Made by a program: the position numbers and the translations under genes. A DNA stretch of 64,000 nt from Pseudovibrio exalbescens DSM 16456 (GTDB taxonomy: Bacteria > Pseudomonadota > Alphaproteobacteria > Rhizobiales > Stappiaceae), in contig NZ_AUGS01000005.1 in NCBI RefSeq assembly GCF_000422785.1, positions 186,001 to 250,000 on the forward strand, given 5' to 3'. The notes under the pieces were generated by a model, which was not told the origin of the DNA, searched no databases, and worked only from the letters and a program-made list of their open reading frames with translations. The stretch's first letter is position 1; every line of letters begins with the position of its first letter. Shown here piece by piece: positions 10,131-20,327 of the stretch.

Positions 10131-12107
10131 ATGTATTCGGCAATCGTATTCCTGCCGTTGATCGGATTTCTGGTCGCTGGCCTGTTTGGACGGGCCATCG
10201 GATCCAAGGCCAGTGAGTACATCACGTCTGGTCTTCTGATCACTTCGGCTTTGCTGTCGTGGGTGGCATTTGCGCAGATTGGGCTCGGGTCCGCCGAGAT
10301 GGTCCAGTATGACCTCATTCGCTGGATTAACTCCGGGGATCTGCAGATAAACTGGTCCATTCGGGTTGATACGCTAACAGCTGTAATGCTCGTTGTGGTC
10401 AATTCCGTATCTGCATTGGTGCACGTCTATTCCATTGGTTACATGCATCATGATCCGGACCGGCCGCGTTTCTTTGCATATCTGTCGCTGTTTACGTTCG
10501 CGATGTTGATGTTGGTGACATCGGACAACCTGCTACAGATGTTCTTCGGTTGGGAAGGCGTAGGGCTGGCCTCCTATCTATTGATTGGTTTCTGGTTCAA
10601 GAAACCGTCCGCCAATGCCGCAGCAATGAAAGCCTTTGTCGTCAACCGTATTGGTGATTTCGGCTTCCTGTTGGGCATCCTGGGCACGTTCGTCGTTTTT
10701 GGTGCGGTTGATTTTGGAACAATCTTTTCCACGGCTCAGTCGGCAGTCAATGGCGAAGGGGTGGTGTTGACGTTCCTCGGCTACCAGTTGAACGCTGAAA
10801 CAGCGCTTACCGTGATCTGTCTTTTGCTCTTCATGGGTGCAATGGGCAAGTCAGCGCAGTTCCTGCTTCATACATGGTTGCCTGATGCGATGGAGGGCCC
10901 GACACCGGTCTCCGCGTTGATCCACGCGGCAACGATGGTTACTGCGGGTGTGTTCATGGTTGCGCGCCTGTCGCCTCTTTTCGAACTCTCTCACGTGGCG
11001 CTGACCGTTGTGACCCTCTTTGGTGCAACAACAGCTATTTTCGCTGCGACCGTGGGCTGTGTTCAAAACGACATCAAGCGCGTCATTGCCTATTCAACCT
11101 GCTCCCAGCTTGGCTACATGTTCGTAGCGCTTGGTGTAGGGGCTTACAGCATCGGCGTGTTCCATCTGTTCACGCATGCTTTTTTCAAGGCACTGTTGTT
11201 CCTGTGTGCAGGCTCGGTGATCCACGCTGTTTCTGAAGAGCAAGACATGCGGAAGATGGGCGGTTTGCGAAAGCATATCCCTGTTACCTACTGGACCATG
11301 ATGGTTGGTACGTTGGCGCTTACCGGTTTTGGTATACCGCTTACCTACATTGGTACCGCCGGTTTCATCTCCAAGGATGCGATAATTGAAGCGGCTTTCG
11401 TTGGGCACAATGCAGTTGCTGGCTACGCATTCTGGATGACTGTTGCAGCAGCGTTTCTGACCTCGTTCTACTCGTGGCGGCTGACGTTCATGACATTCCA
11501 CGGTAAGCCACGGGCTTCCGCCGATGTCATGAGTCACGTTCATGAAAGCCCCTGGGTGATGACAGTGCCGCTGATCCTGCTTGCCGTGGGCGCCTTGTTT
11601 GCCGGTATGGCGTTCAAACCCGAGTTCTTCGGCGATGCATATGAGGCGTTCTGGAAGGGGTCTCTGTTCACTTCAAGTGACAACCACATCCTTCACGAGA
11701 TGCATGAGGTGCCGGTATGGGTGCGACTGTCTCCATTTGTCATGATGGCTGCAGGATTCCTTCTGGCCGTGCAGTTCTATATTCGCAAGCCGGAAATGCC
11801 GAAGGCTCTGGCGGCTCGTCATGATGCTTTGTATCGCTTCCTACTCAACAAGTGGTACTTTGATGAGCTATATGAGCGTATCTTCATTCGTCCGACCATG
11901 TGGCTTGGCCGTTTCTTGTGGAAGCGCGGTGATGGAAGTGTCATTGATGGACTGGGTCCTGATGGTGTTGCCGCGAGAGTACAGGATGTAACCGCGCGGG
12001 TCGTTCGGCTTCAGTCTGGTTACATCTATCACTACGCCTTTGCGATGCTGATCGGGGTCGCCTTCTTCGTTACCCTCTCAATGTTTTCGGGCGGGGGAGC
12101 CCACTAA
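10131..12107 (+). CDS. nuoL: NADH-quinone oxidoreductase subunit L
   Basis: Distal antiporter-like subunit of complex I (ND5), 658 residues with about 16 membrane helices and the long lateral C-terminal helix. Conserved blocks include [19 protein letters not shown] near residue 140, [20 protein letters not shown] near 248 and the [18 protein letters not shown] segment near 315. The nuoL stop and nuoM start overlap by one base (TAATG). Confidence 0.97.
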   Translation: MYSAIVFLPLIGFLVAGLFGRAIGSKASEYITSGLLITSALLSWVAFAQIGLGSAEMVQYDLIRWINSGDLQINWSIRVDTLTAVMLVVVNSVSALVHVYSIGYMHHDPDRPRFFAYLSLFTFAMLMLVTSDNLLQMFFGWEGVGLASYLLIGFWFKKPSANAAAMKAFVVNRIGDFGFLLGILGTFVVFGAVDFGTIFSTAQSAVNGEGVVLTFLGYQLNAETALTVICLLLFMGAMGKSAQFLLHTWLPDAMEGPTPVSALIHAATMVTAGVFMVARLSPLFELSHVALTVVTLFGATTAIFAATVGCVQNDIKRVIAYSTCSQLGYMFVALGVGAYSIGVFHLFTHAFFKALLFLCAGSVIHAVSEEQDMRKMGGLRKHIPVTYWTMMVGTLALTGFGIPLTYIGTAGFISKDAIIEAAFVGHNAVAGYAFWMTVAAAFLTSFYSWRLTFMTFHGKPRASADVMSHVHESPWVMTVPLILLAVGALFAGMAFKPEFFGDAYEAFWKGSLFTSSDNHILHEMHEVPVWVRLSPFVMMAAGFLLAVQFYIRKPEMPKALAARHDALYRFLLNKWYFDELYERIFIRPTMWLGRFLWKRGDGSVIDGLGPDGVAARVQDVTARVVRLQSGYIYHYAFAMLIGVAFFVTLSMFSGGGAH

Positions 12108-13630
12108 TGAGCGATTGGTCTATTCTTTCTATTACGACCTTCCTGCCGTTGGTCGGTGTTCTCTTCATTTTGCTTGTTCGGGGCGATGATGAAGAGGCCA
12201 AGAAAAACATCCGCCGCGTGGCGTTGATCACCACGTGCTTCACCTTTGTGATCTCCTTGTTTATTTGGGGTGGGTTTACCTACGAAAACCCGGGTTTCCA
12301 GATGGTGGAGAAGCATGAATGGTTGGGTGGGGCGTTTTCCTATCACATGGGCGTGGATGGTATTTCCATGCTGTTCGTGATCTTGACGACGTTCCTGATG
12401 CCTTTCTGCATTCTGGCAAGCTGGCACAGCATCCAGCACCGGGTGAAAGAGTACATGATCGCGTTCCTCGTTCTGGAAACACTGATGATCGGTGTGTTCT
12501 GTGCGTTGGACCTGATCCTGTTCTACGTTTTCTTTGAAGCTGGCTTGATCCCGATGTTCCTGATCATCGGTGTATGGGGTGGAGCACGCCGCGTTTATGC
12601 GAGCTACAAGTTCTTTCTCTACACCTTGCTTGGGTCTGTTTTGATGCTGATTGCGGTCATGTCCATGTATTGGCAGGCCGGTACGCTGGATATTCCGCAA
12701 TTGATGCAACATAGCTTCCCGGCAAGCATGCAAACATGGCTTTGGCTTGCCTTCTTTGCAAGCTTCGCAGTGAAGATGCCAATGTGGCCCGTGCATACCT
12801 GGCTGCCGGATGCTCACGTGGAAGCGCCAACGGCTGGCTCTGTCATCCTGGCGGGCATTCTTCTGAAGATGGGCGGCTACGGGTTCTTGCGGTTCTCACT
12901 GCCAATGTTCCCGCTCGCAAGCGAGATGTTTGCTCCGCTGGTCTTTACCCTGTCTGTGGTGGCCATCATTTATACTTCATTGGTGGCTCTGGCTCAGGAA
13001 GACATCAAGAAGTTGATTGCCTACTCCTCAGTGGCACACATGGGCTATGTCACCATGGGTATTTTTGCCATGAATGAGCAGGGCATTCAGGGTGCATTGT
13101 TCCAAATGCTGTCGCACGGGATCGTATCGGCTGCGCTCTTCCTGTGTGTTGGGGTTATCTATGATCGGATGCACACGCGGCAGATCTCTGCTTATGGCGG
13201 TCTGGTTAACCGGATGCCGAAATATGCGGTTGCCTTCATGATCTTCACGATGGCCAATGTGGGCTTGCCTGGCACCTCCGGTTTTGTCGGAGAGTTTCTC
13301 ACGCTGTTGGGCGCGTTTCGGGCCAACACATGGGTCGCGTTGTTCGCGTGTACCGGCGTGATCTTGTCCGCGGCCTACGCTCTTTATCTCTATCGCCGTG
13401 TGGTATTTGGTGCACTGGAGAAAGAGAGCTTGAAGGCCATGCTCGATCTGAGCGCGCGGGAAAAGGTAATTCTTGTTCCGCTCATTATACTGACCATTTT
13501 CTTCGGGTTCTATCCGGCGCCTGTGTTCGACGTGACGCAAGCTTCGGTGGATGCCCTTATTACGAACTACCAGGCAGCGATTGAGCTTGGCCCGAAGGCC
13601 ATTGTCGATACCGCTGCGTTGGGCCATTAA
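12107..13630 (+). CDS. nuoM: NADH-quinone oxidoreductase subunit M
   Basis: Antiporter-like proton-pumping subunit of complex I (ND4), 507 residues and about 14 membrane helices. Diagnostic segments are [18 protein letters not shown] near residue 143, [20 protein letters not shown] near 231 and [19 protein letters not shown] near 300. Translationally linked to nuoL by a one-base overlap. Confidence 0.97.
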   Translation: MSDWSILSITTFLPLVGVLFILLVRGDDEEAKKNIRRVALITTCFTFVISLFIWGGFTYENPGFQMVEKHEWLGGAFSYHMGVDGISMLFVILTTFLMPFCILASWHSIQHRVKEYMIAFLVLETLMIGVFCALDLILFYVFFEAGLIPMFLIIGVWGGARRVYASYKFFLYTLLGSVLMLIAVMSMYWQAGTLDIPQLMQHSFPASMQTWLWLAFFASFAVKMPMWPVHTWLPDAHVEAPTAGSVILAGILLKMGGYGFLRFSLPMFPLASEMFAPLVFTLSVVAIIYTSLVALAQEDIKKLIAYSSVAHMGYVTMGIFAMNEQGIQGALFQMLSHGIVSAALFLCVGVIYDRMHTRQISAYGGLVNRMPKYAVAFMIFTMANVGLPGTSGFVGEFLTLLGAFRANTWVALFACTGVILSAAYALYLYRRVVFGALEKESLKAMLDLSAREKVILVPLIILTIFFGFYPAPVFDVTQASVDALITNYQAAIELGPKAIVDTAALGH

Positions 13631-13652
13631 ATCGACAGGACGAGCTGACACC

Positions 13653-15095
13653 ATGCAAGCTGAGATTTTACATTTGAGCGATCTCGCCCCGGTATTGCCG
13701 GAACTGCTTCTGGCAGTGGGTGCGCTGGTTTTGTTGATGGTCGGAGCATTCGGCGGCAATCGATACACGTCGGTTGTCACCGGCTTGTGTGTGGCGCTTC
13801 TGGCCATTGCCGGATTGATGTTGATCGTTTCGCCAAACTATGGCGAAGTGTTCAATGGCTCCTTCGTACAGGATGCGTTCTCAAGGTACATGAAGATCCT
13901 GGTCCTGATTGGTTCAGGGTTCGCCATTGCCATGTCAGTGGCATACGCACGTTCTCAGAACTTTGACCGGTTTGAGTATCCGATCCTGATTTTGCTGGCG
14001 ACACTCGGTATGATGATGATGCTGTCGGCAGGGGACCTGATCGCGATGTATCTGGGTCTGGAGTTGCAGTCTCTGGCTCTTTACGTTGTTGCGGCGATCA
14101 ATCGGGATTCAGTACGGTCTACAGAAGCAGGACTGAAGTATTTCGTTCTCGGTGCATTGTCTTCGGGCATGCTGCTTTATGGGATGTCTTTCATCTACGG
14201 CTTTACCGGTCAAATCGAGTTCGATGCAATCGCCATGACCTTGACTGAGGAACGGGCGTCTTTGGGCTTGGTGTTCGGTATCGTGTTCTTACTTGCCGGC
14301 CTTGCCTTCAAGATTTCGGCTGTGCCGTTCCACATGTGGACTCCGGACGTATATGAGGGCGCACCGACACCGGTGACAGCATTCTTTGCGGCCGCGCCCA
14401 AAATTGCTGCGTTCGGCATGATGATGCGCGTTCTCGTGGAAGGCCTTGGCGGCGTGTTGGTTGATTGGCAGCAGATCATCGTATTCATGGCGATCATGTC
14501 CATGGCGTTGGGTTCATTTGCCGCGATTGGCCAGAAGAACATCAAGCGTCTGATGGCTTATTCATCCATCGGCCATATGGGCTACGCGATGGTTGGACTG
14601 GCGGCGGGTTCAGCTGTCGGGGTGGAAGGCGTCATTGTTTACATGACGGCGTATCTCGCAATGACCTTGGGTGCATTTGCCTGCATTTTGTCCATGCGAC
14701 GCAAGAGTGGCATGGTGGAAGACATCTACGATTTGTCGGGATTGTCCAAGACAAATTTGCCAATGGCCATCCTGCTGGCGTTTATCATGTTCTCGTTGGC
14801 AGGCATCCCGCCATTTGTTGGCTTCTTTGCGAAGTTCTATGTCTTCATGGCAGCGGTCGAAGCTGGCCTTTATCCCCTAGCGATTATTGGTATTCTGACA
14901 AGTGTTGTAGGGTGTTATTACTATCTGCGTATCATCAAGGTGATGTTCTTTGATGATGCTACTGATGAATTCCTGCCCATGTCAGGGGAAATGAAGATTG
15001 TCCTTGGAGTGTCGAGCGTGGTTGTGTGCCTGTTCTTCCTTGTTCCAGGACCGATAGTGGAGGCCGCAAGCGCTGCGGCGAATACGTTGTTCTAA
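13653..15095 (+). CDS. nuoN: NADH-quinone oxidoreductase subunit N
   Basis: Antiporter-like subunit of complex I (ND2), 480 residues with about 14 membrane helices. It contains [14 protein letters not shown] near residue 133, [20 protein letters not shown] near 227 and [20 protein letters not shown] near 293. The ATG at 13653 gives the usual length; the frame is open further into nuoM. Last subunit gene of the operon; the birA start follows its stop directly (TAAATG), so birA is likely on the same message. Confidence 0.97.
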   Translation: MQAEILHLSDLAPVLPELLLAVGALVLLMVGAFGGNRYTSVVTGLCVALLAIAGLMLIVSPNYGEVFNGSFVQDAFSRYMKILVLIGSGFAIAMSVAYARSQNFDRFEYPILILLATLGMMMMLSAGDLIAMYLGLELQSLALYVVAAINRDSVRSTEAGLKYFVLGALSSGMLLYGMSFIYGFTGQIEFDAIAMTLTEERASLGLVFGIVFLLAGLAFKISAVPFHMWTPDVYEGAPTPVTAFFAAAPKIAAFGMMMRVLVEGLGGVLVDWQQIIVFMAIMSMALGSFAAIGQKNIKRLMAYSSIGHMGYAMVGLAAGSAVGVEGVIVYMTAYLAMTLGAFACILSMRRKSGMVEDIYDLSGLSKTNLPMAILLAFIMFSLAGIPPFVGFFAKFYVFMAAVEAGLYPLAIIGILTSVVGCYYYLRIIKVMFFDDATDEFLPMSGEMKIVLGVSSVVVCLFFLVPGPIVEAASAAANTLF

Positions 15096-15875
15096 ATGAA
15101 CCAAGTAGAACAGATTTTACGCGAAAAGGGCCCGGTGCAAAATGCGCCGGGCTTTGTCATGGAATACTACAAGCGAGTTGGATCCACCAATACACGCGCT
15201 ATTGAGTTGGCGCGCGAGGGGCATCCCGGACATGTATGGATCCGCGCTGATGAACAGACTTCAGGACGCGGCCGTCGTGGGAGGCCATGGACATCAGAGA
15301 ATGGAAATTTGTTCGCCTCGGTTCTGTTAAGGTTTGAGGCGTTTGAAGAGCGGGTTGTGCAGTTTCCTTTCTTGGCAGCGCTCGCTTTGGCTGAAGCAGT
15401 AGAACATGCGTGTGGAACGACACATCTTGTTAAGGTCAAGTGGCCTAATGATCTTCTGATCGATGGTGCCAAGATCTCCGGAATTTTGCTTGAGAGTGAG
15501 AGCCAATCGGCCTATGGGTTCTACTTGGTCTGTGGATTTGGTGTCAATGTAACCCACCATCCAGACCTAGGTCTCTACAAGACAACGGACCTTCGCAGCT
15601 TGGGGTTTATCTGTTCGGCTGACGATTTGTTTGCGTTGCTGGCGGAGCGATTTGCGCATTGGTTGGCGATCGGTTTTCAACCTGACGGGTTTGAAAGCGT
15701 TCGCCAAGCCTGGTTGGCGCGTGCCGTTGGCGTCGGACAAGAAATCCGTGTGAGGTTGACGCAGGAAGAATTCAAAGGACGATTTATCGATCTGGATCAA
15801 TTTGGTCGGTTAATTGTCAAACTAGAAAATGGCCAAACGCGCGTTGTCAGCGCTGGTGATGTTTTTTTCTCCTGA
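15096..15875 (+). CDS. birA: biotin--[acetyl-CoA-carboxylase] ligase
   Basis: Attaches biotin to carrier lysines of carboxylases through biotinyl-AMP. The 259-residue protein has the biotin/AMP loop SGRGRRGRPW (56-65), the VKWPNDLLIDGAKISGIL block near 113 and a C-terminal SH3-like cap. It has no N-terminal helix-turn-helix, so it is the monofunctional ligase and not a repressor. Placement directly after nuoN, with no gap, is the usual arrangement in this order. Confidence 0.94.
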   Translation: MNQVEQILREKGPVQNAPGFVMEYYKRVGSTNTRAIELAREGHPGHVWIRADEQTSGRGRRGRPWTSENGNLFASVLLRFEAFEERVVQFPFLAALALAEAVEHACGTTHLVKVKWPNDLLIDGAKISGILLESESQSAYGFYLVCGFGVNVTHHPDLGLYKTTDLRSLGFICSADDLFALLAERFAHWLAIGFQPDGFESVRQAWLARAVGVGQEIRVRLTQEEFKGRFIDLDQFGRLIVKLENGQTRVVSAGDVFFS

Positions 15876-15963
15876 TCTAAAGTAACCCGATGTGAGGGTG
15901 ACAAGACAGTGGCGCCGTACAAAGTGGCCGCCCGTTCAGGACGAGTTTGAAAGGTGTAAGTGC

Positions 15964-17631
15964 ATGTCGAGCCAAAATCAGCTCGTATTTCTTCCTCTAG
16001 GGGGTGTCGGCGAGATCGGCATGAACCTTGGGCTTTATGGTGTAGGGCCCGAAAATGATCGAAAGTGGCTAATCGTTGACTTCGGGATTTCATTTGCCGG
16101 CCCGGAGTTGCCAGGTGTTGACCTGATCCTGCCGGACATTCGGTTTCTGGAGGAAGAACGCAGCCGGATTGCCGGCATCGTAATCACCCACGCCCATGAA
16201 GACCACTATGGGGCGTTGCCGTACATTTGGGAAATGGTCCAAGCACCTGTCTATGCAACGCCGTTTGCTGCAGGTCTGCTGGAAGCCAAGTACGGTGTCG
16301 ATGGCGAGCAGGTGGATATTCCCGTTACGCTTGTCAATCAGGGAGACAGGTTGAAGATTGGTCCGTTCGATGTTGAGTTTCTGACCATGACCCACTCTAT
16401 TCCAGAGCCGTGTGGATTGGCTCTAAGGGCCGATGGACATTTGGTGGTTCATTCGGGCGACTGGAAGATCGACCCGACACCTGGCGTTGGCAAGGTCATG
16501 GATATGGATCGGCTGCGTGCTCTGGGTGAGGAAGGCGTTGACGCCTTGATCTGCGACAGTACCAATGCTGTTCGTGATGGCATCAGTCCAAGTGAGGCGG
16601 ATGTTCAGGCGGAACTTACCGGAATCATCAAGAAAGCCAAAGGGCGCGTCGCCGTTACCACCTTCGCCTCCAATGTGGCCAGAATTCGGGCTATTGCGGA
16701 GGCGGCACGAGCTGCAGATCGGGAAGTGGTCGTGGTAGGACGATCCATGCTGCGTGTTATCGAAGTTGCGAAGGAACTGGGTTATCTGGATGGGCTTCCC
16801 GCGTTTCGAGACGAGGAAACGTATGGCCATTTTCCGCGAGACAAGGTTGTGATGATTTGTACCGGCTCTCAAGGAGAAAACCGCGCAGCGATGGCTCGCA
16901 TTGCAGCAGACAATCACCGGCAGATTGGTCTTTCCGCGGGTGATACGGTTATATTCTCGTCGCGCACCATTCCCGGCAATGAGAAGGCAGTGAATACTGT
17001 CATCAACTCTTTGGTGTCCCAAGGTGTTCATGTCGTGACGGATCGTGATGCACTGGTGCATGTCTCCGGCCACCCTCGCAGAGGGGAGTTGGATCAGCTC
17101 TATAGCCTCTTGAAGCCAAGCCGAGTGGTGCCGGTTCATGGAGAGCCGTTGCATTTGGCTTGCCACAAGGACTTTGCGCTCTCTAAGGGCGTTACTGATG
17201 TCAAGATCATCAAGGATGGCGATATGGTGCGCCTTGCGCCGGGACCTTTGGAGGTGATTGATGAGGCGCCGGTCGGGATCATGGTACGTGATGGCGATCT
17301 TATCATGATGCCGGAAGAGGCCGGTGTGCAAGAACGGCGCAAGTTATCCTTTGCCGGGACCGTAGTGGTCTCCCTTGCTGTTACTTCAAAAGGGGAGATG
17401 CATGGGGACATTGATGTCGTTTTGTTTGGCATCCCGGAGTTCAATCGCGCGGGCGAGCCGTTCGAGGATTTGGTTCATGAAGCCGTCTACAGTGCGGTAA
17501 TCAGTATTCCCAAGAGCCGCCGCAAGGATGTGGACGTGGTAACGGAAGCGGCGCGCCGTTCGGCGCGGTACGCAGTCGTGGAGCACTGGGGAAAGAAGCC
17601 TTTGTGTCGCGCTTTGGTGCGAAAGGTTTAA
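15964..17631 (+). CDS. rnj: ribonuclease J
   Basis: Metallo-beta-lactamase/beta-CASP ribonuclease with 5'-3' exonuclease and endonuclease activity, used in rRNA and mRNA maturation in this order. The 555-residue product has the metal site HAHEDH (76-81), the strand GGVGEIGMN (13-21), HSGDWKIDPTP, and the beta-CASP region with SGHPRRGELDQL. The ATG at 15964 follows AAAGGTG and starts the conserved domain at once; the frame is open back to 15892. It lies 88 bases after birA, probably in the same operon. Confidence 0.93.
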   Translation: MSSQNQLVFLPLGGVGEIGMNLGLYGVGPENDRKWLIVDFGISFAGPELPGVDLILPDIRFLEEERSRIAGIVITHAHEDHYGALPYIWEMVQAPVYATPFAAGLLEAKYGVDGEQVDIPVTLVNQGDRLKIGPFDVEFLTMTHSIPEPCGLALRADGHLVVHSGDWKIDPTPGVGKVMDMDRLRALGEEGVDALICDSTNAVRDGISPSEADVQAELTGIIKKAKGRVAVTTFASNVARIRAIAEAARAADREVVVVGRSMLRVIEVAKELGYLDGLPAFRDEETYGHFPRDKVVMICTGSQGENRAAMARIAADNHRQIGLSAGDTVIFSSRTIPGNEKAVNTVINSLVSQGVHVVTDRDALVHVSGHPRRGELDQLYSLLKPSRVVPVHGEPLHLACHKDFALSKGVTDVKIIKDGDMVRLAPGPLEVIDEAPVGIMVRDGDLIMMPEEAGVQERRKLSFAGTVVVSLAVTSKGEMHGDIDVVLFGIPEFNRAGEPFEDLVHEAVYSAVISIPKSRRKDVDVVTEAARRSARYAVVEHWGKKPLCRALVRKV

Positions 17632-17730
17632 CTGCCGTTTTCGGTGAGTTCTACGCGCTATAACGTATGTCTGACTGGACATCCTCGCGCAAATCTGGTC
17701 CTTCTAGGACAGTTTTGCGGGAGGATTGTT

Positions 17731-18135
17731 ATGATCGGGCGCCTCAATCACGTCGCCATCGCCGTTTCAAACATGGAAGACGGTTTGAAGGTTTACCGAG
17801 ACGCTTTGGGTGGGCAGGCTTCTGAGAAGATACCGCAACCCGAGCATGGCGTTTCAACCGTGTTCATTGAATTACCCAATACAAAGGTGGAGCTGCTTGA
17901 ACCGTTGGGGGAGAACTCTCCAATCGCGAGTTTTCTCGAACGCAATGCTGCCGGTGGAATTCATCACCTTTGCTATGAAGTCTCTGATATACGGGCCGCT
18001 CGAGATAAACTGATTGGCGAAGGCTATCGTATATTGGGTGATGGTGAGCCAAAGATCGGCGCACACGGTAAACCTGTTCTCTTTTTGCATCCCAAGGACT
18101 TTCTTGGAACGCTTACTGAACTGGAAGAGATATAG
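17731..18135 (+). CDS. mce: methylmalonyl-CoA epimerase
   Basis: Interconverts the (2R) and (2S) forms of methylmalonyl-CoA in propionyl-CoA breakdown. The 134-residue VOC-fold protein has the metal ligands of the family in RLNHVAIAV (His 7), GGIHHLCYEV (near residue 72) and the terminal LTELEEI glutamate. A GGGAGG box stands 9 bases before the ATG at 17731; the frame is open upstream to 17644 but those codons do not look homologous. Confidence 0.93.
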   Translation: MIGRLNHVAIAVSNMEDGLKVYRDALGGQASEKIPQPEHGVSTVFIELPNTKVELLEPLGENSPIASFLERNAAGGIHHLCYEVSDIRAARDKLIGEGYRILGDGEPKIGAHGKPVLFLHPKDFLGTLTELEEI

Positions 18136-18174
18136 GGTTTAATCGCCTGATCACTAAGGAACTAAGGGGGCGTT

Positions 18175-18444
18175 GTGTCGCTAGCACTCGCGTTGGCAAT
18201 TTACTTCATGATGTGGTGGATCCTGTTTCTTGCGGTTCTACCATTTGGTGTGCGAACTCAGGATGAAGCCGGTGAAGAGGTTGTTCCGGGGAGTGCGGAA
18301 AGCGCGCCGGCTCGACCTTGGATGTTGCGTAAGGTTATTGCCAACACCATTGTTACTAGCGTCCTTTTTGCGGCAATCTACTATATCATCGAGTCGGGTT
18401 TGGGAACGCGCTTTATGCGTTACGCCGATCAGTTCATGTACTGA
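18175..18444 (+). CDS. DUF1467 family membrane protein
   Basis: An 89-residue protein with two membrane segments (about 3-23 and 53-74) around a polar loop holding FGVRTQDEAGEEVVPGSAES. This pattern, with RTQDE after the first helix, is that of the DUF1467 family, whose function is unknown. The start is GTG at 18175, after CTAAGGGGGCG. Sits 39 bases after mce and is followed by a hairpin and a - strand RNA candidate. Confidence 0.85.
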   Translation: MSLALALAIYFMMWWILFLAVLPFGVRTQDEAGEEVVPGSAESAPARPWMLRKVIANTIVTSVLFAAIYYIIESGLGTRFMRYADQFMY

Positions 18445-18458
18445 GGGTTGCGTCAAAT

Positions 18459-18489
18459 AAAAAAAAGCAAGGCTTGGAAAGCCTTGCTT
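18459..18489 (-). terminator. intrinsic terminator of the - strand RNA
   Basis: An 11-bp perfect stem (18465-18475 with 18479-18489) and a 3-base loop, followed on the - strand by eight T. On the + strand there is no T-run, so it serves the - strand transcript; the hairpin may also limit read-through from DUF1467. Confidence 0.85.
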
Positions 18490-18640
18490 ATGATAAAGTT
18501 CCGCGTCTACTTGCCTTCGTTTGCACCGTTTGTTAGTGCCGGCTGCGACCTCGTGGGTGCGCCTGAAGGCCTTCCTCCCAAGACTCAGACCGCGATGCTC
18601 ACCGGGTTGTATTCCCGACGTTGTTATTGACTGGAATATA
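18459..18640 (-). ncRNA. ssrS: probable 6S-like RNA
   Basis: Read on the - strand, this gene-free stretch contains CGGTGAGCAT followed by GCGGTCTG, then GGAAGGCCTT, a small hairpin GCAC-(loop)-GGTGC, and GTAGACGCGGAAC, and ends in a strong hairpin with a T8 run. The order and spacing of these blocks match the central and 3' parts of 6S RNA as I know it from gammaproteobacteria (GGTGAGCAT, GGTC, GAAGCCTT, then the 3' closing strand). 6S RNA binds RNA polymerase and damps transcription in slow growth. The 5' end is not fixed: a TATATT -10-like box near 18634-18639 would place the start near 18628, while pairing of TTCCAGTC with GACGCGGAA favours a start near 18645. A covariance-model search would decide. 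Confidence 0.55.
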
Positions 18641-18667
18641 ACAGGGTGACATGACTTTGTCATCATT

Positions 18668-18695
18668 TTGTACATAAAAGCCTAATCTTTAATCT
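18668..18695 (+). promoter_or_regulatory. candidate promoter ahead of proS
   Basis: TTGTAC (18668-18673), a 16-base spacer and TAATCT (18690-18695) resemble a housekeeping promoter on the + strand. It would make a leader of about 185 bases before proS, which contains an intrinsic terminator. Confidence 0.4.
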
Positions 18696-18794
18696 TGCCT
18701 AAAAAACGGCCGGAACGGATGCGGTTTCGTGCATGATAAGCCGTTGGCGGGGTGTGCGTAGACGCTTTCACCTGATAAAACGCTGCACAGGTTG

Positions 18795-18824
18795 GCCCTT
18801 TTCACAACAGGGCTTGTTTTTTTT
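18795..18824 (+). terminator. intrinsic terminator in the proS leader
   Basis: GCCCT (18795-18799) and AGGGC (18809-18813) can pair, followed by TTGTTTTTTTT to 18824. The stem is short but the T-run is strong. It lies 62 bases before the proS start with no coding gene behind it on this strand, so it ends either a short leader RNA (attenuation) or a small RNA. Confidence 0.5.
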
Positions 18825-18886
18825 CAGTGGGTTTGCTTTGAGTGCCTTTCAAGTTCAACGCTAACCGAACCTCAAGAGTCTAACTG

Positions 18887-20218
18887 ATGCGTTTGTCCCG
18901 TTATTTTCTGCCGATTCTGAAGGAAACTCCCAAAGAAGCGGAGATTGTGTCCCACCGGCTTATGTTGCGTGCTGGTATGCTGCGCCAGCAATCTGCCGGG
19001 ATCTATGCATGGCTGCCGCTCGGGTATCGTGTGCTGATGAAGATCCAGAAAATCGTCGAGGAAGAACAGAACCGGGCAGGTGTCGTCGAGTTGCTGATGC
19101 CAACGATCCAGTCAGCCGATTTGTGGCGCGAAAGCGGGCGATATGAGGCCTACGGCAAAGAGATGTTGCGGATCACCGATCGCCATGAGCGGGACATGTT
19201 GTACGGACCAACCAACGAGGAGATGATTACCGACATCTTCCGGTCATATGTGCGCTCCTACAAGGACCTGCCGCTGAATCTTTACCATATTCAATGGAAG
19301 TTTCGCGATGAGGTTCGTCCTCGGTTTGGCGTCATGCGTGGGCGCGAGTTTTTGATGAAGGATGCCTACTCATTCGACCTTGATCAGGAAGCTGCGCGCC
19401 ATGCCTACAACCGCATGTTTGTAGCATATCTTCGCACTTTCGCTCGAATGGGCCTGAAGGCTATTCCCATGAAGGCAGACACAGGGCCTATTGGTGGTGA
19501 TCTGTCTCATGAGTTTATTATTCTTGCCTCTACCGGTGAGAGCGAAGTGTTCTTGGACAAAGATATTCTCGATTTGCCGGTTCCAGGTGAAGATACCGAT
19601 TTTGATGCGGATTTGAGCCCGATCATCAAATCGTGGACTACACCTTATGCGGCGACTGACGAGATGCATGACCCGGAAGCATTCGGCGCAGTTGGAGAAG
19701 ACAAACAGGTATCCGCACGTGGTATTGAAGTTGGCCATATCTTCTATTTCGGTACAAAGTACTCCGAGCCGATGGGGGCTACTGTCACCAATTCCGATGG
19801 CGTTGAAGTGCCGGTTCACATGGGGTCCTATGGTGTTGGCGTGTCCCGCCTGTTGGCCGCGTTGATTGAGGCCAATCATGACGACGACGGGATTATCTGG
19901 CCTGTATCTGTCGCTCCGTTCCATGTGGGCTTGATCAATATGAAGCCTGGCAGTGAAGCGGACGGGGCCTGTAATGCGCTCTATGAAAAACTGGAGGCTG
20001 CTGGCGTTGAGGTTCTTTATGATGACCGCGACACCAGAGCTGGAGCCAAATTTGCCAGCATGGATCTGATTGGCTTGCCGTATCAGGTTATTGTCGGTCC
20101 TCGCGGTTTGAAGAATGGCGAAGTTGAAGTAAAAAACCGTGCCACCGGCGAACGGCAGATGTTGTCCCCAGAAGCTGCCGCCGAGGCGTTGATTGCTACT
20201 GTAAAGTCACAAAGCTGA
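18887..20218 (+). CDS. proS: prolyl-tRNA synthetase, short alphaproteobacterial type
   Basis: Class II aminoacyl-tRNA synthetase charging tRNA-Pro. The 443-residue enzyme has class II motif 2 with GPTNEEMIT and [10 protein letters not shown], the [11 protein letters not shown] block, and motif 3 [13 protein letters not shown], then a C-terminal anticodon-binding domain ([14 protein letters not shown]). It lacks the about 180-residue editing insertion of the long bacterial form, as is usual in alphaproteobacteria, where a separate Ala-tRNA-Pro deacylase does the editing. Ends 22 bases before a terminator. Confidence 0.96.
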   Translation: MRLSRYFLPILKETPKEAEIVSHRLMLRAGMLRQQSAGIYAWLPLGYRVLMKIQKIVEEEQNRAGVVELLMPTIQSADLWRESGRYEAYGKEMLRITDRHERDMLYGPTNEEMITDIFRSYVRSYKDLPLNLYHIQWKFRDEVRPRFGVMRGREFLMKDAYSFDLDQEAARHAYNRMFVAYLRTFARMGLKAIPMKADTGPIGGDLSHEFIILASTGESEVFLDKDILDLPVPGEDTDFDADLSPIIKSWTTPYAATDEMHDPEAFGAVGEDKQVSARGIEVGHIFYFGTKYSEPMGATVTNSDGVEVPVHMGSYGVGVSRLLAALIEANHDDDGIIWPVSVAPFHVGLINMKPGSEADGACNALYEKLEAAGVEVLYDDRDTRAGAKFASMDLIGLPYQVIVGPRGLKNGEVEVKNRATGERQMLSPEAAAEALIATVKSQS

Positions 20219-20239
20219 TTTAACTCAGGCTAAGATGAA

Positions 20240-20267
20240 TCGCGCCAGTATGCTGGCGCGGTTTTTA
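20240..20267 (+). terminator. intrinsic terminator after proS
   Basis: CGCGCCAG (20241-20248) pairs with CTGGCGCG (20253-20260), loop TATG, followed by GTTTTTATTG. Good stem and T-run; it separates proS from lolC. Confidence 0.85.
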
Positions 20268-20327
20268 TTGTCAGGGCTTAGCATGGTTGCCTGAACCAAG
20301 GCACACAACAGGGAGTGCGAGAACGGC

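Noticed and set aside
18448-18630. 60-codon frame on the + strand over the 6S-like RNA
   Set aside because: Starts with TTG, lacks a ribosome site, and runs through the terminator hairpin; better explained as non-coding RNA on the other strand.
18459-18640. Alternative reading of the same RNA as SRP RNA or tmRNA
   Set aside because: The GGAAGG...AGCAGCC tetraloop region of SRP RNA and the tRNA-like ends of tmRNA are absent.
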